Shown here one piece after another: positions 1-8,005 of a DNA stretch of 64,000 nucleotides (the first letter of the stretch is position 1; every line of letters begins with the position of its first letter). A program made the position numbers and the translations under genes. Origin of the DNA: Pseudomonadota bacterium (GTDB lineage Bacteria > Pseudomonadota > Alphaproteobacteria > Rhodospirillales > Magnetospirillaceae); contig JAJZVW010000005.1 of NCBI GenBank assembly GCA_021847015.1, forward strand, positions 106,546 to 170,545. Direction: 5' to 3'. The notes below the pieces were generated by a model. The model was not told where the DNA came from. It worked only from the letters and a program-made list of their open reading frames with translations, and did not search any database.

Positions 1-1157
1 TCAACCTTGGTCATCGACAAGATGATGGCCTTCTGCCGCCCCAGCATCTTGTTGTCGATCTTGGCGTCCTTGAGCTGGGCGGCCATCTTGCCGATGCCCG
101 GCAGCATTCCCAGGATGCCCTTGAGATCGCCCATCTTCTCGACCTGCCGGAACTGCGACAGCATGTCGTCGAGGTCGAACTTGCCCTTCTCGATCCGCTT
201 GGCGAGCCGTTCGGCTTCGTCCTGCTCGATGGTCGCCATCGCCTTCTCGACCAGCGAGACGACGTCGCCCATGCCCAGGATGCGTCCGGCGATGCGGTCG
301 GGATGGAAGACTTCGAGGGCGTCGAGCTTTTCGCCCATGCCCAGGAACTTGATCGGCCGGCCGGTGACGGCGCGCATGGACAGGGCCGCGCCGCCGCGGG
401 CGTCGCCATCGACGCGGGTCAGCACGATGCCGGTGACGCCGACCTTCTCATTGAATTCCCGCGCCAGGGTGACGGCGTCCTGACCGGTCATGGCGTCGGT
501 GACCAGCAGGGTCTCGGTCGGCGCGACCGCGTCGCGGACCTGGGCCACCTCGGCCATCAGCTCCTGGTCGATGTGCAGCCGGCCGGCCGTATCGAGGATG
601 ACGGCGTCGTACCCTTCGCGCCGTCCCATCTCCATGGCGCGGCGGGCGATGGCCACCGGCATCTCGCCCATGACGACCGGCAGCGAGCCGACGCCGGCCT
701 GCTCGGCCAGGATCTCCAATTGCCGCTGCGCCGCCGGCCGGTAGACGTCGAGGGAGGCCAGCAGCACCTTCTTGCGGTCGGCCTTGAGCCGCACCGCCAG
801 CTTGCCGGAGGTCGTGGTCTTGCCCGAGCCCTGAAGGCCGACCATCAGGATCGCCACCGGCGGGACGGCGTTGAGGTTGAGTTCCGCGCCTTCCGTGCCC
901 AGGGTGGCGATCAGCTCGTCGTGGACGATCTTGACCACCATCTGGCCGGGGGTGACCGATTTGATCACCTCCTGGCCGACCGCGCGTTCCTTGACGCGCG
1001 CGACGAAATCCTTGACCACCGCCAGGGCGACATCGGCCTCCAGCAGCGCCACGCGCACTTCGCGCAGCGCTTCCGCGACGTCGGCCTCCGACAGCGCACC
1101 GCGGCCGGTGAGCTTGTCGAAAACCTTGGACAGCCGTTGGCTCAAGGACTCGAACAT
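1..1157 (-). CDS. ffh: Signal recognition particle protein Ffh (3' end outside window)
   Basis: GTPase of the signal recognition particle, which targets nascent inner-membrane proteins to FtsY and SecYEG. The visible 385 residues hold the N domain (about 1-100), then the G domain with P-loop GLQGSGKTT near 106, DTAGR near 187 and TRVDGDARGG near 248, and then the start of the methionine-rich M domain. The left edge removes the rest of the M domain. The ATG at 1157 gives the usual Ffh start MFESLSQRLSKVFDKL. It is the last leftward gene before the edge. In many alphaproteobacteria rpsP and rimM follow, but that cannot be checked here. Identification is secure. Confidence 0.96.
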   Translation of the reverse strand, partial: MFESLSQRLSKVFDKLTGRGALSEADVAEALREVRVALLEADVALAVVKDFVARVKERAVGQEVIKSVTPGQMVVKIVHDELIATLGTEGAELNLNAVPPVAILMVGLQGSGKTTTSGKLAVRLKADRKKVLLASLDVYRPAAQRQLEILAEQAGVGSLPVVMGEMPVAIARRAMEMGRREGYDAVILDTAGRLHIDQELMAEVAQVRDAVAPTETLLVTDAMTGQDAVTLAREFNEKVGVTGIVLTRVDGDARGGAALSMRAVTGRPIKFLGMGEKLDALEVFHPDRIAGRILGMGDVVSLVEKAMATIEQDEAERLAKRIEKGKFDLDDMLSQFRQVEKMGDLKGILGMLPGIGKMAAQLKDAKIDNKMLGRQKAIILSMTKV

Positions 1158-1302
1158 CGAAACCTTCTTTCCGTGGCCCCAAACGAGCACGCGCCGGTGC
1201 GCGAAACTCGCGGACCGGCGGACCTCCTCGGAGGCTGGCCTTCAACGGGCCTGAAGAGGGGACGTTTCTAAGCCGGGATGGGCGGTGCCGTCAAGCATTC
1301 CG

Positions 1303-2178
1303 TCACGCCCGCGCCGGCACGGCCCCGGGCGCCGGGTCGGAGGGCAGCCGTCCGGCCAGCGCCAGGGTGACGCCGTGGTGGATCACGTCATGGCAGTGGG
1401 ACGCCAGGGCCTTGCGGTCGGGAAAATTGCCGATGGTGACCGGCGGGTGGAAAATCACGTCGACGGTGACCTGTCCCAGCCCCAGCACGGTGAAGAGATG
1501 TCCGGCCAGGGTCATGTCGCCGTACCACGCGTAGAAGGGCCGGAAGGCCCGTTGGAGCGGCAGCCCGTCCAGGCGGGTATAGGCCACGGACACCGGCTGC
1601 ACCGGCAGCGCACGGGCGTCTCCCGTTGCCGTCCGAACCGGCTCTTCGGCTACCGCGAACAAGGCCGATTTGAAGGGCAGGACGCGGTTGCCGTCGTTGG
1701 ACGTGCCTTCGGGGAACAGGATCAGCATCTCGCCTCCGTCGAGGCGGCCGCGCAACAGGTCGCGCTGGCGGGCGCTGCCGCCGCGTTTGCGCTCGACGAA
1801 GACCGTCTGGGCGACGCGCGACAGAAAGCCGAACCCGGGCCAGCCGGCGACCTCGCGCTTGGCCACGAAGCAGGCCGGCAGCAACCGGCCAAGCACCAGG
1901 ATGTCGAGGTAGCTGGCATGATTGGCGACGATCAGGGCGGGTCCGCCCGCCACCGGCGTGCCGAACGTCCGGACGCGGATGCCGATGGCGCGGGTGACCA
2001 CGCGCCAATAGGCGGAGCTGTAGCGGGAATGGGACTTCCAGCCGATGGCCACCAGCGCCATGTACGGTCCCAGCATGACCAGCGTGATCGCGAGGAAGGC
2101 GGCGAAACGCAGGATCGCGGCTACGGGGCTGACCATCGGGGACTCAACCGGCGAGGACATCGCGGGCGGTGCGGTCAT
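1303..2178 (-). CDS. plsC: 1-acylglycerol-3-phosphate acyltransferase family protein (PlsC/OlsA type)
   Basis: Membrane acyltransferase that transfers an acyl chain to a lysolipid. It has a hydrophobic N-terminal segment (about 21-46), the catalytic NHxxxxD motif (NHASYLD, 86-92) and the acceptor-binding FPEGT motif (155-159). The upstream gene is an OlsB-type N-acyltransferase, so the likely substrate is lyso-ornithine lipid (an OlsA role), although a general PlsC role in phosphatidic acid synthesis is possible. The start is uncertain: the ATG at 2178 overlaps olsB by 35 bp, and the ATGs at 2160 and 2136 are alternatives with no clearly better ribosome-binding site. The second ends just clear of the olsB stop. 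Confidence 0.85.
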   Translation of the reverse strand: MTAPPAMSSPVESPMVSPVAAILRFAAFLAITLVMLGPYMALVAIGWKSHSRYSSAYWRVVTRAIGIRVRTFGTPVAGGPALIVANHASYLDILVLGRLLPACFVAKREVAGWPGFGFLSRVAQTVFVERKRGGSARQRDLLRGRLDGGEMLILFPEGTSNDGNRVLPFKSALFAVAEEPVRTATGDARALPVQPVSVAYTRLDGLPLQRAFRPFYAWYGDMTLAGHLFTVLGLGQVTVDVIFHPPVTIGNFPDRKALASHCHDVIHHGVTLALAGRLPSDPAPGAVPARA

Positions 2179-2947
2179 AGTGTTTGATGTATTTGTCGGT
2201 GACCAGTTCGGTCTTCACCATCACGCATACGTCGGTGGTGTTGAACTGATGGTCGATCACCGCGCCGTCGCCGACGAAGCCGCCCAGGCGCAGGTAGCCT
2301 TTCACCAGCGGCGCCATTTCCGCCAGGGCGCGGCGGGGGTCGATGCGCTCTTTCGGCACCCGGTTCATGTCGGTGTGGAGATGGGGCAGGGCGCACGGCC
2401 GGATGGGGTCCGGAGCGAGGTGCCAGTGGTAGAGGTAGCTGAGCTGGGTCGCCAGCTTCTCGGGATCGGTGCCGGGAAGCGAGGCGCAGCCGAACATCAT
2501 GTCGACGTTGTTCTCCCGCACGTAGGAGGCGATGCCGGCCCACAGCAGGTTCATGGTCGAGCGGTTGCGGTATCTGGTGTCCACGCAGGACCGGCCGAGT
2601 TCCATGAACTGGCCGCCATTGGCGACGATCTTCGAGATATCGTATTCGCCGGCGGTGTAGAACCGGCCGAACCTCTCGCCGATGGCCCTGCGCATCAGGC
2701 GGTAGGTGCCGACCACCCCGGCGCCGCCCCGGCCCTTGGCCGGGTCGATCACCAGCAGGTGATCGCAGACGGCGTCGAAATCGTCGAAGTCGGCATGCCG
2801 GGCGGCCATTGCGTCGGTCGGCTTGGCGCCCATCTCTTCGTAGAAGACCCGATAGCGCAGGGCCTGCGCCGCCCGGATCTCCTCATCGCCGGAGGCGAGT
2901 CTCACCTCCAGGCGGGAGCCGGCATCGTCCGGTTCCACCAATGACAT
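2144..2947 (-). CDS. olsB: GNAT-like N-acyltransferase, OlsB family (ornithine lipid synthesis)
   Basis: A 267-residue member of the OlsB/hemolysin-like acyltransferase family. OlsB attaches a 3-hydroxyacyl chain from acyl-carrier protein to the alpha-amino group of ornithine, the first step in making phosphorus-free ornithine lipids. Features typical of the family are the N-terminal RYRVFYEEMGA block, the central ELGRSCVD stretch and the FGCASLPGT segment. A GAGGGG ribosome-binding site lies just upstream of the ATG at 2947. The acyltransferase directly downstream and overlapping would complete the two-step OlsB/OlsA pathway. Some family members are annotated only as hemolysin-like, so the exact substrate is inferred from context. 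Confidence 0.82.
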   Translation of the reverse strand: MSLVEPDDAGSRLEVRLASGDEEIRAAQALRYRVFYEEMGAKPTDAMAARHADFDDFDAVCDHLLVIDPAKGRGGAGVVGTYRLMRRAIGERFGRFYTAGEYDISKIVANGGQFMELGRSCVDTRYRNRSTMNLLWAGIASYVRENNVDMMFGCASLPGTDPEKLATQLSYLYHWHLAPDPIRPCALPHLHTDMNRVPKERIDPRRALAEMAPLVKGYLRLGGFVGDGAVIDHQFNTTDVCVMVKTELVTDKYIKHYDRTARDVLAG

Positions 2948-3009
2948 CGCCCCTCGCGGTCAGTCATACCCTCGCACGGCGACGCCCGATGGGGTGCGCC
3001 GTTCCGGCC

Positions 3010-3441
3010 TCATTTCTGGTCCGGATCGTCGCCCGAAGTCAACGGCACTCCGTATAGCTCCAACCGGTGGCCGACCAGCCTGTAACCGAACCTTTTGGCG
3101 ATCTCCCGCTGTAAGGCCTCGATTTCCGAACTGGTGAACTCGATAACCTGCCCGGAATGCATATCGATCAGGTGGTCGTGGTGTTCGTTAGGCGATTCCT
3201 CATAGCGGGCGCGGCCATCGCCGAAATCGTGCCGCTCCAGGATGTTCGCTTCCTCGAACAGGCGGACCGTGCGGTAGACGGTGGCGATGGAGATTCGCGG
3301 GTCGATCCTGGTCGCCCGGCGATACACCTCCTCCACATCGGGATGATCGTCGGCGTCGGAAAGGACGCGGGCGATGACCCGACGCTGATCCGTCATCTTC
3401 ATGCTCTTGTCGATGCAGCGTTGTTCGATGCGCGAAATCAT
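3010..3441 (-). CDS. Fur family transcriptional regulator
   Basis: A 143-residue metal-responsive repressor. The N-terminal winged helix includes the recognition region SIATVYRTVRLFEEA (about 51-65). The HHDH metal-binding motif lies at 87-90, followed by LIDMHSG. No CxxC structural zinc pairs are present, as in many alphaproteobacterial Fur/Mur proteins, so iron versus manganese specificity cannot be told from sequence. A good ribosome-binding site (GAGGGG) precedes the ATG at 3441. It is transcribed towards olsB with a 62-bp gap and may or may not share its transcript. Confidence 0.9.
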   Translation of the reverse strand: MISRIEQRCIDKSMKMTDQRRVIARVLSDADDHPDVEEVYRRATRIDPRISIATVYRTVRLFEEANILERHDFGDGRARYEESPNEHHDHLIDMHSGQVIEFTSSEIEALQREIAKRFGYRLVGHRLELYGVPLTSGDDPDQK

Positions 3442-3528
3442 GCGACACCCCTCAATGCGACCCGACCGGCATGATGCACCGGGGCGCCGCGTGTCCGCAA
3501 CCCGCGACGCCCGTCATGGCGATGGCGA

Positions 3529-3951
3529 TCAGCCCCGCTTGCCGACGCGCTTGCGCGGCTTGGTGCCCAAGCCGATCTTCTTGGCCAGCGACGAACGGTG
3601 CGCGGCGTAGTTGGGGGCCACCATCGGATAATCCGCCGGCAGGTTCCAGCGTTCGCGGTATTCCTCAGGGGTCATATCGTAGGCGGTCTTGAGGTGCCGC
3701 TTCAGCATCTTCAGCTTCTTGCCGTCCTCAAGGCAGACGATGTAGTCGGGGGTGACCGACTTCTTCACCGGAACGGCGGGTTGGGGACGCTCGGGTGCGG
3801 CCGGAGCGCTGCCGACGGATGCGAGGGTCCGGTAGACATCCTGAATGAGTTGGGGAAGGTCCCCGAGGGCAACGGTGTTGTTGGCGACGTGGGCCGACAC
3901 GATTTCGGTGGTCAGCGTCAGCAGATCGCCGGCATTCGAACGCTCCGACAT
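3529..3951 (-). CDS. mucR: MucR/Ros family transcriptional regulator
   Basis: A 140-residue member of the alphaproteobacterial Ros/MucR family, whose members bind AT-rich DNA and control exopolysaccharide, motility and cell-cycle genes. The core DYIVCLEDGKKLKMLKRHL followed by MTPEEYRERW matches the family zinc-finger region. The position after RHLKT is Ala-Tyr, where canonical members carry a histidine, so the usual zinc site looks incomplete. The basic tail KPRKRVGKRG is typical. It is transcribed divergently from the TusA-like gene across a 99-bp AT-richer intergenic region that probably holds both promoters. Confidence 0.9.
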   Translation of the reverse strand: MSERSNAGDLLTLTTEIVSAHVANNTVALGDLPQLIQDVYRTLASVGSAPAAPERPQPAVPVKKSVTPDYIVCLEDGKKLKMLKRHLKTAYDMTPEEYRERWNLPADYPMVAPNYAAHRSSLAKKIGLGTKPRKRVGKRG

Positions 3952-4050
3952 ATTAGAGCAGGCCTCCAGTTACGACTGATGGGCCTGTATATAAGTTTTT
4001 CGGACAGATGTGGCAATAACCATTACGAAAAAGGAAAAAGGTGGATTGCG

Positions 4051-4299
4051 ATGGACGACAAGGCCGATTTTTACCTCGACATCACCGGGGAGGTCTGTCC
4101 CATGACCTTCGTTCGCGCCAAACTGGTCGTGGAGCGCATGCTTCCCGGCCAGACGGCCGAGGTGCGCCTGGCGGGCAAGGAACCATTGGCCAATGTCCCC
4201 CGTTCCCTTGCGCCCCTTGGCGTCGATATCGCCGATCCGGTCGCCGAACCCGGGGCAGGGCCCGAGGGCGTACACCGCCTGCGGATACGCAAGCGCTAG
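4051..4299 (+). CDS. TusA-like sulfurtransferase family protein
   Basis: An 82-residue small alpha/beta protein of the TusA/SirA family, whose members carry persulfide sulfur on a conserved cysteine for tRNA thiolation or sulfur metabolism. The Cys lies in GEVCPMTF (Cys16). The usual CPxP motif reads CPMT here, so its last proline is absent. An AAGGAAAAAGGTGG ribosome-binding region precedes the ATG at 4051. Longer upstream in-frame starts would run through the divergent mucR gene and are rejected. The TAG stop lies exactly at the left end of repeat copy A. The cellular sulfur acceptor is unknown. Confidence 0.8.
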   Translation: MDDKADFYLDITGEVCPMTFVRAKLVVERMLPGQTAEVRLAGKEPLANVPRSLAPLGVDIADPVAEPGAGPEGVHRLRIRKR

Positions 4300-4407
4300 T
4301 GCACCGACATTCCGAATGTGTCGGTGCACAATTCATTGATTTTGTGGGCCGATTCACCCGACAAAAGGTTCAAGCCTTTGAACCTTTTGTCGGGATCGGA
4401 CCACTAG
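4296..4407 (+). repeat. CTAG-bounded composite hairpin element, copy A
   Basis: A 112-bp element running from CTAGTG (containing the tusA-like stop) to CACTAG. Left hairpin: arms GTGCACCGACA (4299-4309) and its complement (4319-4329). A spacer AATTCATTGATTTTGT follows. Right hairpin: a 17-bp stem (4357-4373 with 4378-4394) whose base is extended by GTGGGCCGAT pairing with ATCGGACCAC with one mismatch. Related copies lie at 13223, 14498, 15490 and 49437. It may also end transcription of the tusA-like gene. Confidence 0.9.
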
Positions 4408-4448
4408 TCCAGTGATTTTTCATCCAGCGATTATTATTACGCGTCTGT

Positions 4449-5630
4449 TTAGACCGATAACCCGTAATCGGCCGGCACACGCTTCAGGGCGCGGCGCATT
4501 CCGTCCCACGCCTCGTCCACCGTGACCTCTTTGACGCAGGGGAACGGGTCTTGGGGCAGGGTACGTTTCGGGCATACCCACAGGCAGTGGTAGCATTCCA
4601 TCGGCCGGGACAGGAAGACGGCCCCGGCCGGCCGGATCGGCTCGGGATAGGGAACGAACGAGCCGAAATGGCCGCCGCCCGCGATCAGCACGGTGGGGGT
4701 GCCGACGCCCAGGGCGAGATGACCGGGACCGGTGTCGTTGGTGACCACGCAGGCCGCGCGCTTCAGCACGTCCATCAGCTCGGGAAGGCTCAGGTCGCCG
4801 ATGGTGTCGATGGCGTCGGGATGGTTCAAGGCCGCGATGCGGGGTTTGGCAAAGGCTTCCTGGCGGGCGCCGACGAAGACGACGCGGAAACCGGACTCCA
4901 GGCAACGCCGCGCCAGCGCCAGGAAACCGTCGAAAGGCCAGCGGCGCCCCGGCTCATTGGAGCCGAAATTCATCACCACGTAGGGGCCCCCGGGCAGACC
5001 GCGCGGCACGGTGCGCCAATGCAGCGCCGGCACCTCGGCGCGGAATAAACGTCCGGCGATTTCCGATAGGAAGGTGAAATGCCGCACCCCTTCGTGCGTG
5101 GGGTACGGGCCGGTGTCGATCACCCGCGTGGCCTTGGCCAGATACCAGGCGTATTCCCTGCGGGTGCGTTCGGTGATGAAGGGACGGCAGACGATCCGCT
5201 TGGGCGCACGGCTCATCCACACCAGGGAATCGGCGGTCATCACCTTGCGCATGAAGATGTCGCACACGGCGGTCTGGAACCCCTGCCGGCGAATCCATAG
5301 CGCGATCTTCAGGCGATAGAGCCATTTCTTCTCGAACGCGTGCTCGTCGATGGTCACCACCCGGAAGCCGGCGAAGGCGACGTCGGCCAGGGATTTCCAG
5401 GAATGGCATCCAAGGACGGTGATGTCCTTGCGGTCGATGCCGAACGCCGCGGGGTAATGGTCGAGGGCGCGGCGGAACATCGCCATGTCGCCGATGCCGT
5501 CCATCCGCACCACGACCATGCCTGTTTTCCGCCGGGGCGCCGGCCACACGGCGACGAGCGCGTCGATCGGCCGGAACAGCCACCAGCGGCGGCGCATTCC
5601 GCGGGGAAACAGGGCCGTGAGCAAGCTCAT
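4449..5630 (-). CDS. Glycosyltransferase family 9 (heptosyltransferase-like) protein
   Basis: A 393-residue GT9-family protein related to the ADP-heptose:LPS heptosyltransferases that build the lipopolysaccharide inner core at the inner membrane. It shows the N-terminal VVVRMDGIGDMAMFRRAL block and the C-terminal nucleotide-sugar site NDTGPGHLALGVGTPTV. A C-terminal cluster YHCLWVCPKRTLPQDPFPC has four cysteines, as in a subset of these enzymes. The ATG at 5630 is preceded by GGCGGA. No LPS genes flank it, so the sugar and acceptor are unknown. Confidence 0.85.
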   Translation of the reverse strand: MSLLTALFPRGMRRRWWLFRPIDALVAVWPAPRRKTGMVVVRMDGIGDMAMFRRALDHYPAAFGIDRKDITVLGCHSWKSLADVAFAGFRVVTIDEHAFEKKWLYRLKIALWIRRQGFQTAVCDIFMRKVMTADSLVWMSRAPKRIVCRPFITERTRREYAWYLAKATRVIDTGPYPTHEGVRHFTFLSEIAGRLFRAEVPALHWRTVPRGLPGGPYVVMNFGSNEPGRRWPFDGFLALARRCLESGFRVVFVGARQEAFAKPRIAALNHPDAIDTIGDLSLPELMDVLKRAACVVTNDTGPGHLALGVGTPTVLIAGGGHFGSFVPYPEPIRPAGAVFLSRPMECYHCLWVCPKRTLPQDPFPCVKEVTVDEAWDGMRRALKRVPADYGLSV

Positions 5631-5947
5631 TCCGCCGTCTCCATGGTCAGGCCGGCCATACGGGCGGGAGCGGTGCCCGGAGAAGTCGGCGGCGTCCCAG
5701 AGCCGCTCCGCATGATCCCGGCAATGGCGGTCTTGCCGATCGCTTCGTCCCCAGGCGCCGGAACCGGGTCCGCCATGTCGTCTCGGACTTCGTTGTACAC
5801 AATGTGCGGTCTAGCACATTTCCCGGCAAGGGGGAACGCTTCGGCGGCGAACGGCCTTTCGCATCACGGCCCGTCATCGTATAGTCTTAGCTGTCGCGGG
5901 CCCGGCACGTTCTCAAGGAAAGTCCCCCGTCATCAAGGAGAACGAAG
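5631..5947. other. 317-bp intergenic region between divergent GT9 gene and creA
   Basis: No convincing gene. A weak reading frame on the minus strand (5647-5877) is rich in Arg and Pro and has no recognisable motif. The only structure I see is the inverted repeat AATGTGC (5801-5807) and GCACATT (5814-5820). Promoters for both neighbours presumably lie here. Confidence 0.5.
5801..5820. promoter_or_regulatory. Inverted repeat, possible operator upstream of creA
   Basis: AATGTGC, six bases, then GCACATT: 7-bp perfect arms in the creA/GT9 divergent region. This would suit a dimeric regulator, but no clear -35/-10 pair is placed around it and the motif is not one I recognise. Confidence 0.3.
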
Positions 5948-6409
5948 ATGACGAGAACCTGTTTCGCCGCCGTAATCCTGCTCGTGTCGGCGATCTCCGC
6001 CAGGGCCGAGGAAATCGGCAGCGTCTCGACAGTCTTCAAGATGCTGGGCCCGAACGACAAGATCGTGGTCGAGGCTTTCGACGATCCCAAGGTGGACGGT
6101 GTCACGTGCTACCTGTCCCGGGCCAAGCGGGGCGGGATCAAAGGCGGGCTGGGGGTCGCCGAGGACACGTCGGATGCGTCGCTGGCCTGTCGGCAGACCG
6201 GCCCCATCAGCTTCAGGCAGCCCTTCAAGGACGGCGAGGTGGTCTTTCAGAAAGACACCTCCCTGCTGTTCAAGACCATGCAGGTCGTGCGCTTCCTGGA
6301 TAAGAAGCGCGACGTGCTGGTCTACCTGGTCTACTCGGACCGGGTCATCGAGGGCTCGCCCAAGAACTCCGTCTCGGCGGTGGCGATCCAGAAGAACTGG
6401 GGGCCTTGA
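5948..6409 (+). CDS. creA: CreA family protein
   Basis: A 153-residue exported protein of the CreA family (function unknown; named for its place next to the creBCD genes in E. coli). The signal peptide is about [20 protein letters not shown]. The mature part holds the family core, including [38 protein letters not shown] and [12 protein letters not shown], with two cysteines that could pair in the periplasm. No cre two-component genes are nearby. The next gene starts 3 bp after its stop and is probably co-transcribed. Confidence 0.92.
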   Translation: MTRTCFAAVILLVSAISARAEEIGSVSTVFKMLGPNDKIVVEAFDDPKVDGVTCYLSRAKRGGIKGGLGVAEDTSDASLACRQTGPISFRQPFKDGEVVFQKDTSLLFKTMQVVRFLDKKRDVLVYLVYSDRVIEGSPKNSVSAVAIQKNWGP

Positions 6410-6412
6410 GCG

Positions 6413-8002
6413 ATGGACGCGGCAAACGATTTCCTGCTGTTCGAGGAATTCTCGGCCAAGCTCGACCATCTCGCCAGCGAGGGGGCGCTGGCGCGGGTCA
6501 TGGGCGAGATTCTGCGGTCCCTGCTGCGAAGGAAGGGGGACGCCGAGTTCCTGACCATCGTCCAGGATGCGTTCGTCGCCGGCATGGCGGGGCGCGGTCT
6601 GGACGGCCAGAAGGTGCTGGCGCGGGAGGTGATCCGGGTGGTCATCGAACTGCGCCCGGAAATCGCGCAGGCGTGGCAAATCCTTTACGGCACCGGCGAG
6701 CCTTCCCTGCCGCACCGGCGCCGCGCGGCCGACCGGATGCCGTTGGACACCGCCTTGCCTGCGGATGGCGCGACCTCGTTCCATCCCGCGCGGTCGGCCG
6801 CCGAACACCTCACGGCCCTTTTCGTCGGCGAGGTGATCGACCGCCGTCTCAAGCCGTTCCAGATTGCGGCGCCGCCCCTTCCCAGCATCGCCTACTGTCA
6901 CGCGCAGCCGTTCTTCCTTTTCACCCAGGCGTTCTGCGGGGTGGTTCGGGACTTCGTCACCGGCGTGCTGATGGAGGATCGCCGCGACGCCCTGGAACGC
7001 GACGTCTATTCCGGTTTGACCCCGATCATGGCGCAATCGGACGCCGTCGAATCCTTTCTCGCCGGCAGCCAGCCGAAAATCTGGGGGATTCTCGGCGAAC
7101 GGCTGGGGCAACTCGCCGCGCTTCACCACAGCGTCGAGGCGAAGCTGGCCAACGGTGCTGTCGGGGGGGCGGGGACCGAGGGCCGGGAGGTCGAGATCCC
7201 GGTCAGCCAGCCAAGGGTTTGGCACGTCCTGGGAATAAGATTCACCCTGGGTTCCTGGACCGGGAAGCGCAAGGTGCGGATGGAGGACGGCGCCGGGGGC
7301 GGGATCGAACCCGCCGAAATGGAAGCCCTGGAGCTGCTCACCCGGTTCCGGGACATGGCGGCTTCCGCCGGATTGGAATTGCCCGACGCGTGCGATTTCG
7401 GGTTCCTGCGTCTGCTGCTGGATTTCGATGCCGGCCGCTTCGCCCTCGCGCTCAAGGAAGTGTCGGCTCTCGCGGGCCACGCCAAATTGCCCGAGCGCCT
7501 TCGGGCATTGGACGGGACCCTTCCCGGCGGCCTGGTCGATGTGCTGGTGCTCATGCTGTTCTTCCGGCACGGCGACGGCGGCTTCGGCTTCCGCGAACTC
7601 TGCGAGGCTGGCGCGGGAACGGCGCGGGAGGCCGGCGGCCCGGAAGTCCAGCGGCCGTTCATCCGGTCGGAAGTGGCGCGGCGCCCGCGGGAACTCGCGT
7701 TCCAGTTCCGCGAGGCGTTGAGGCAGCGCCGCGACGTCGCCACGGTCGAGGCGGCCGCACGAATGCTGGCGACGGTCTGGCAGGCGATGCCGAACGCCGG
7801 GTTCGCCAAGGAGCGGGACGCCGCGCTCACCGTGTTCACCGCCTTTCCGGTCGCCTTCGCGAACGATCCCGACGAACCCGTGTTCTCGGAGATCAGCCAC
7901 GTCTTCTATCGCACGCTCACCTCGGATTCCCCGGATTTCGAGCGGTGCCTGTTGGCGGTGGCCACGAGCTACGGGGCGATCGCGGCGCGACAGGGGACGT
8001 GA
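6413..8002 (+). CDS. Uncharacterised 529-residue protein downstream of creA
   Basis: I do not recognise this protein. It is 529 residues, with no signal peptide, no long membrane segment and no obvious nucleotide-binding motif. It appears mostly alpha-helical, with an N-terminal acidic helix (FLLFEEFSAKLDHLASEG) and several Leu/Ala-rich helices in the second half. It starts 3 bp after the creA stop, so co-transcription is likely. This frame is preferred over the overlapping +1 frame (6406-8019) and an antisense frame because those give Arg/Gly/Pro-dominated translations. It converges on the helicase gene with a 3-bp gap. Only its status as a real gene is fairly secure. Confidence 0.7.
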   Translation: MDAANDFLLFEEFSAKLDHLASEGALARVMGEILRSLLRRKGDAEFLTIVQDAFVAGMAGRGLDGQKVLAREVIRVVIELRPEIAQAWQILYGTGEPSLPHRRRAADRMPLDTALPADGATSFHPARSAAEHLTALFVGEVIDRRLKPFQIAAPPLPSIAYCHAQPFFLFTQAFCGVVRDFVTGVLMEDRRDALERDVYSGLTPIMAQSDAVESFLAGSQPKIWGILGERLGQLAALHHSVEAKLANGAVGGAGTEGREVEIPVSQPRVWHVLGIRFTLGSWTGKRKVRMEDGAGGGIEPAEMEALELLTRFRDMAASAGLELPDACDFGFLRLLLDFDAGRFALALKEVSALAGHAKLPERLRALDGTLPGGLVDVLVLMLFFRHGDGGFGFRELCEAGAGTAREAGGPEVQRPFIRSEVARRPRELAFQFREALRQRRDVATVEAAARMLATVWQAMPNAGFAKERDAALTVFTAFPVAFANDPDEPVFSEISHVFYRTLTSDSPDFERCLLAVATSYGAIAARQGT

Positions 8003-8005
8003 AGG

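Noticed and set aside
5647..5877. Possible 76-residue gene upstream of the GT9 gene
   Set aside because: Arg/Pro-rich, no ribosome site and no motif.
5933..7900. Minus-strand open frame across creA and the 529-residue gene
   Set aside because: creA is secure on the plus strand and the antisense translation lacks any domain. The neighbouring gene is uncertain in function, but its plus-strand frame has normal composition.
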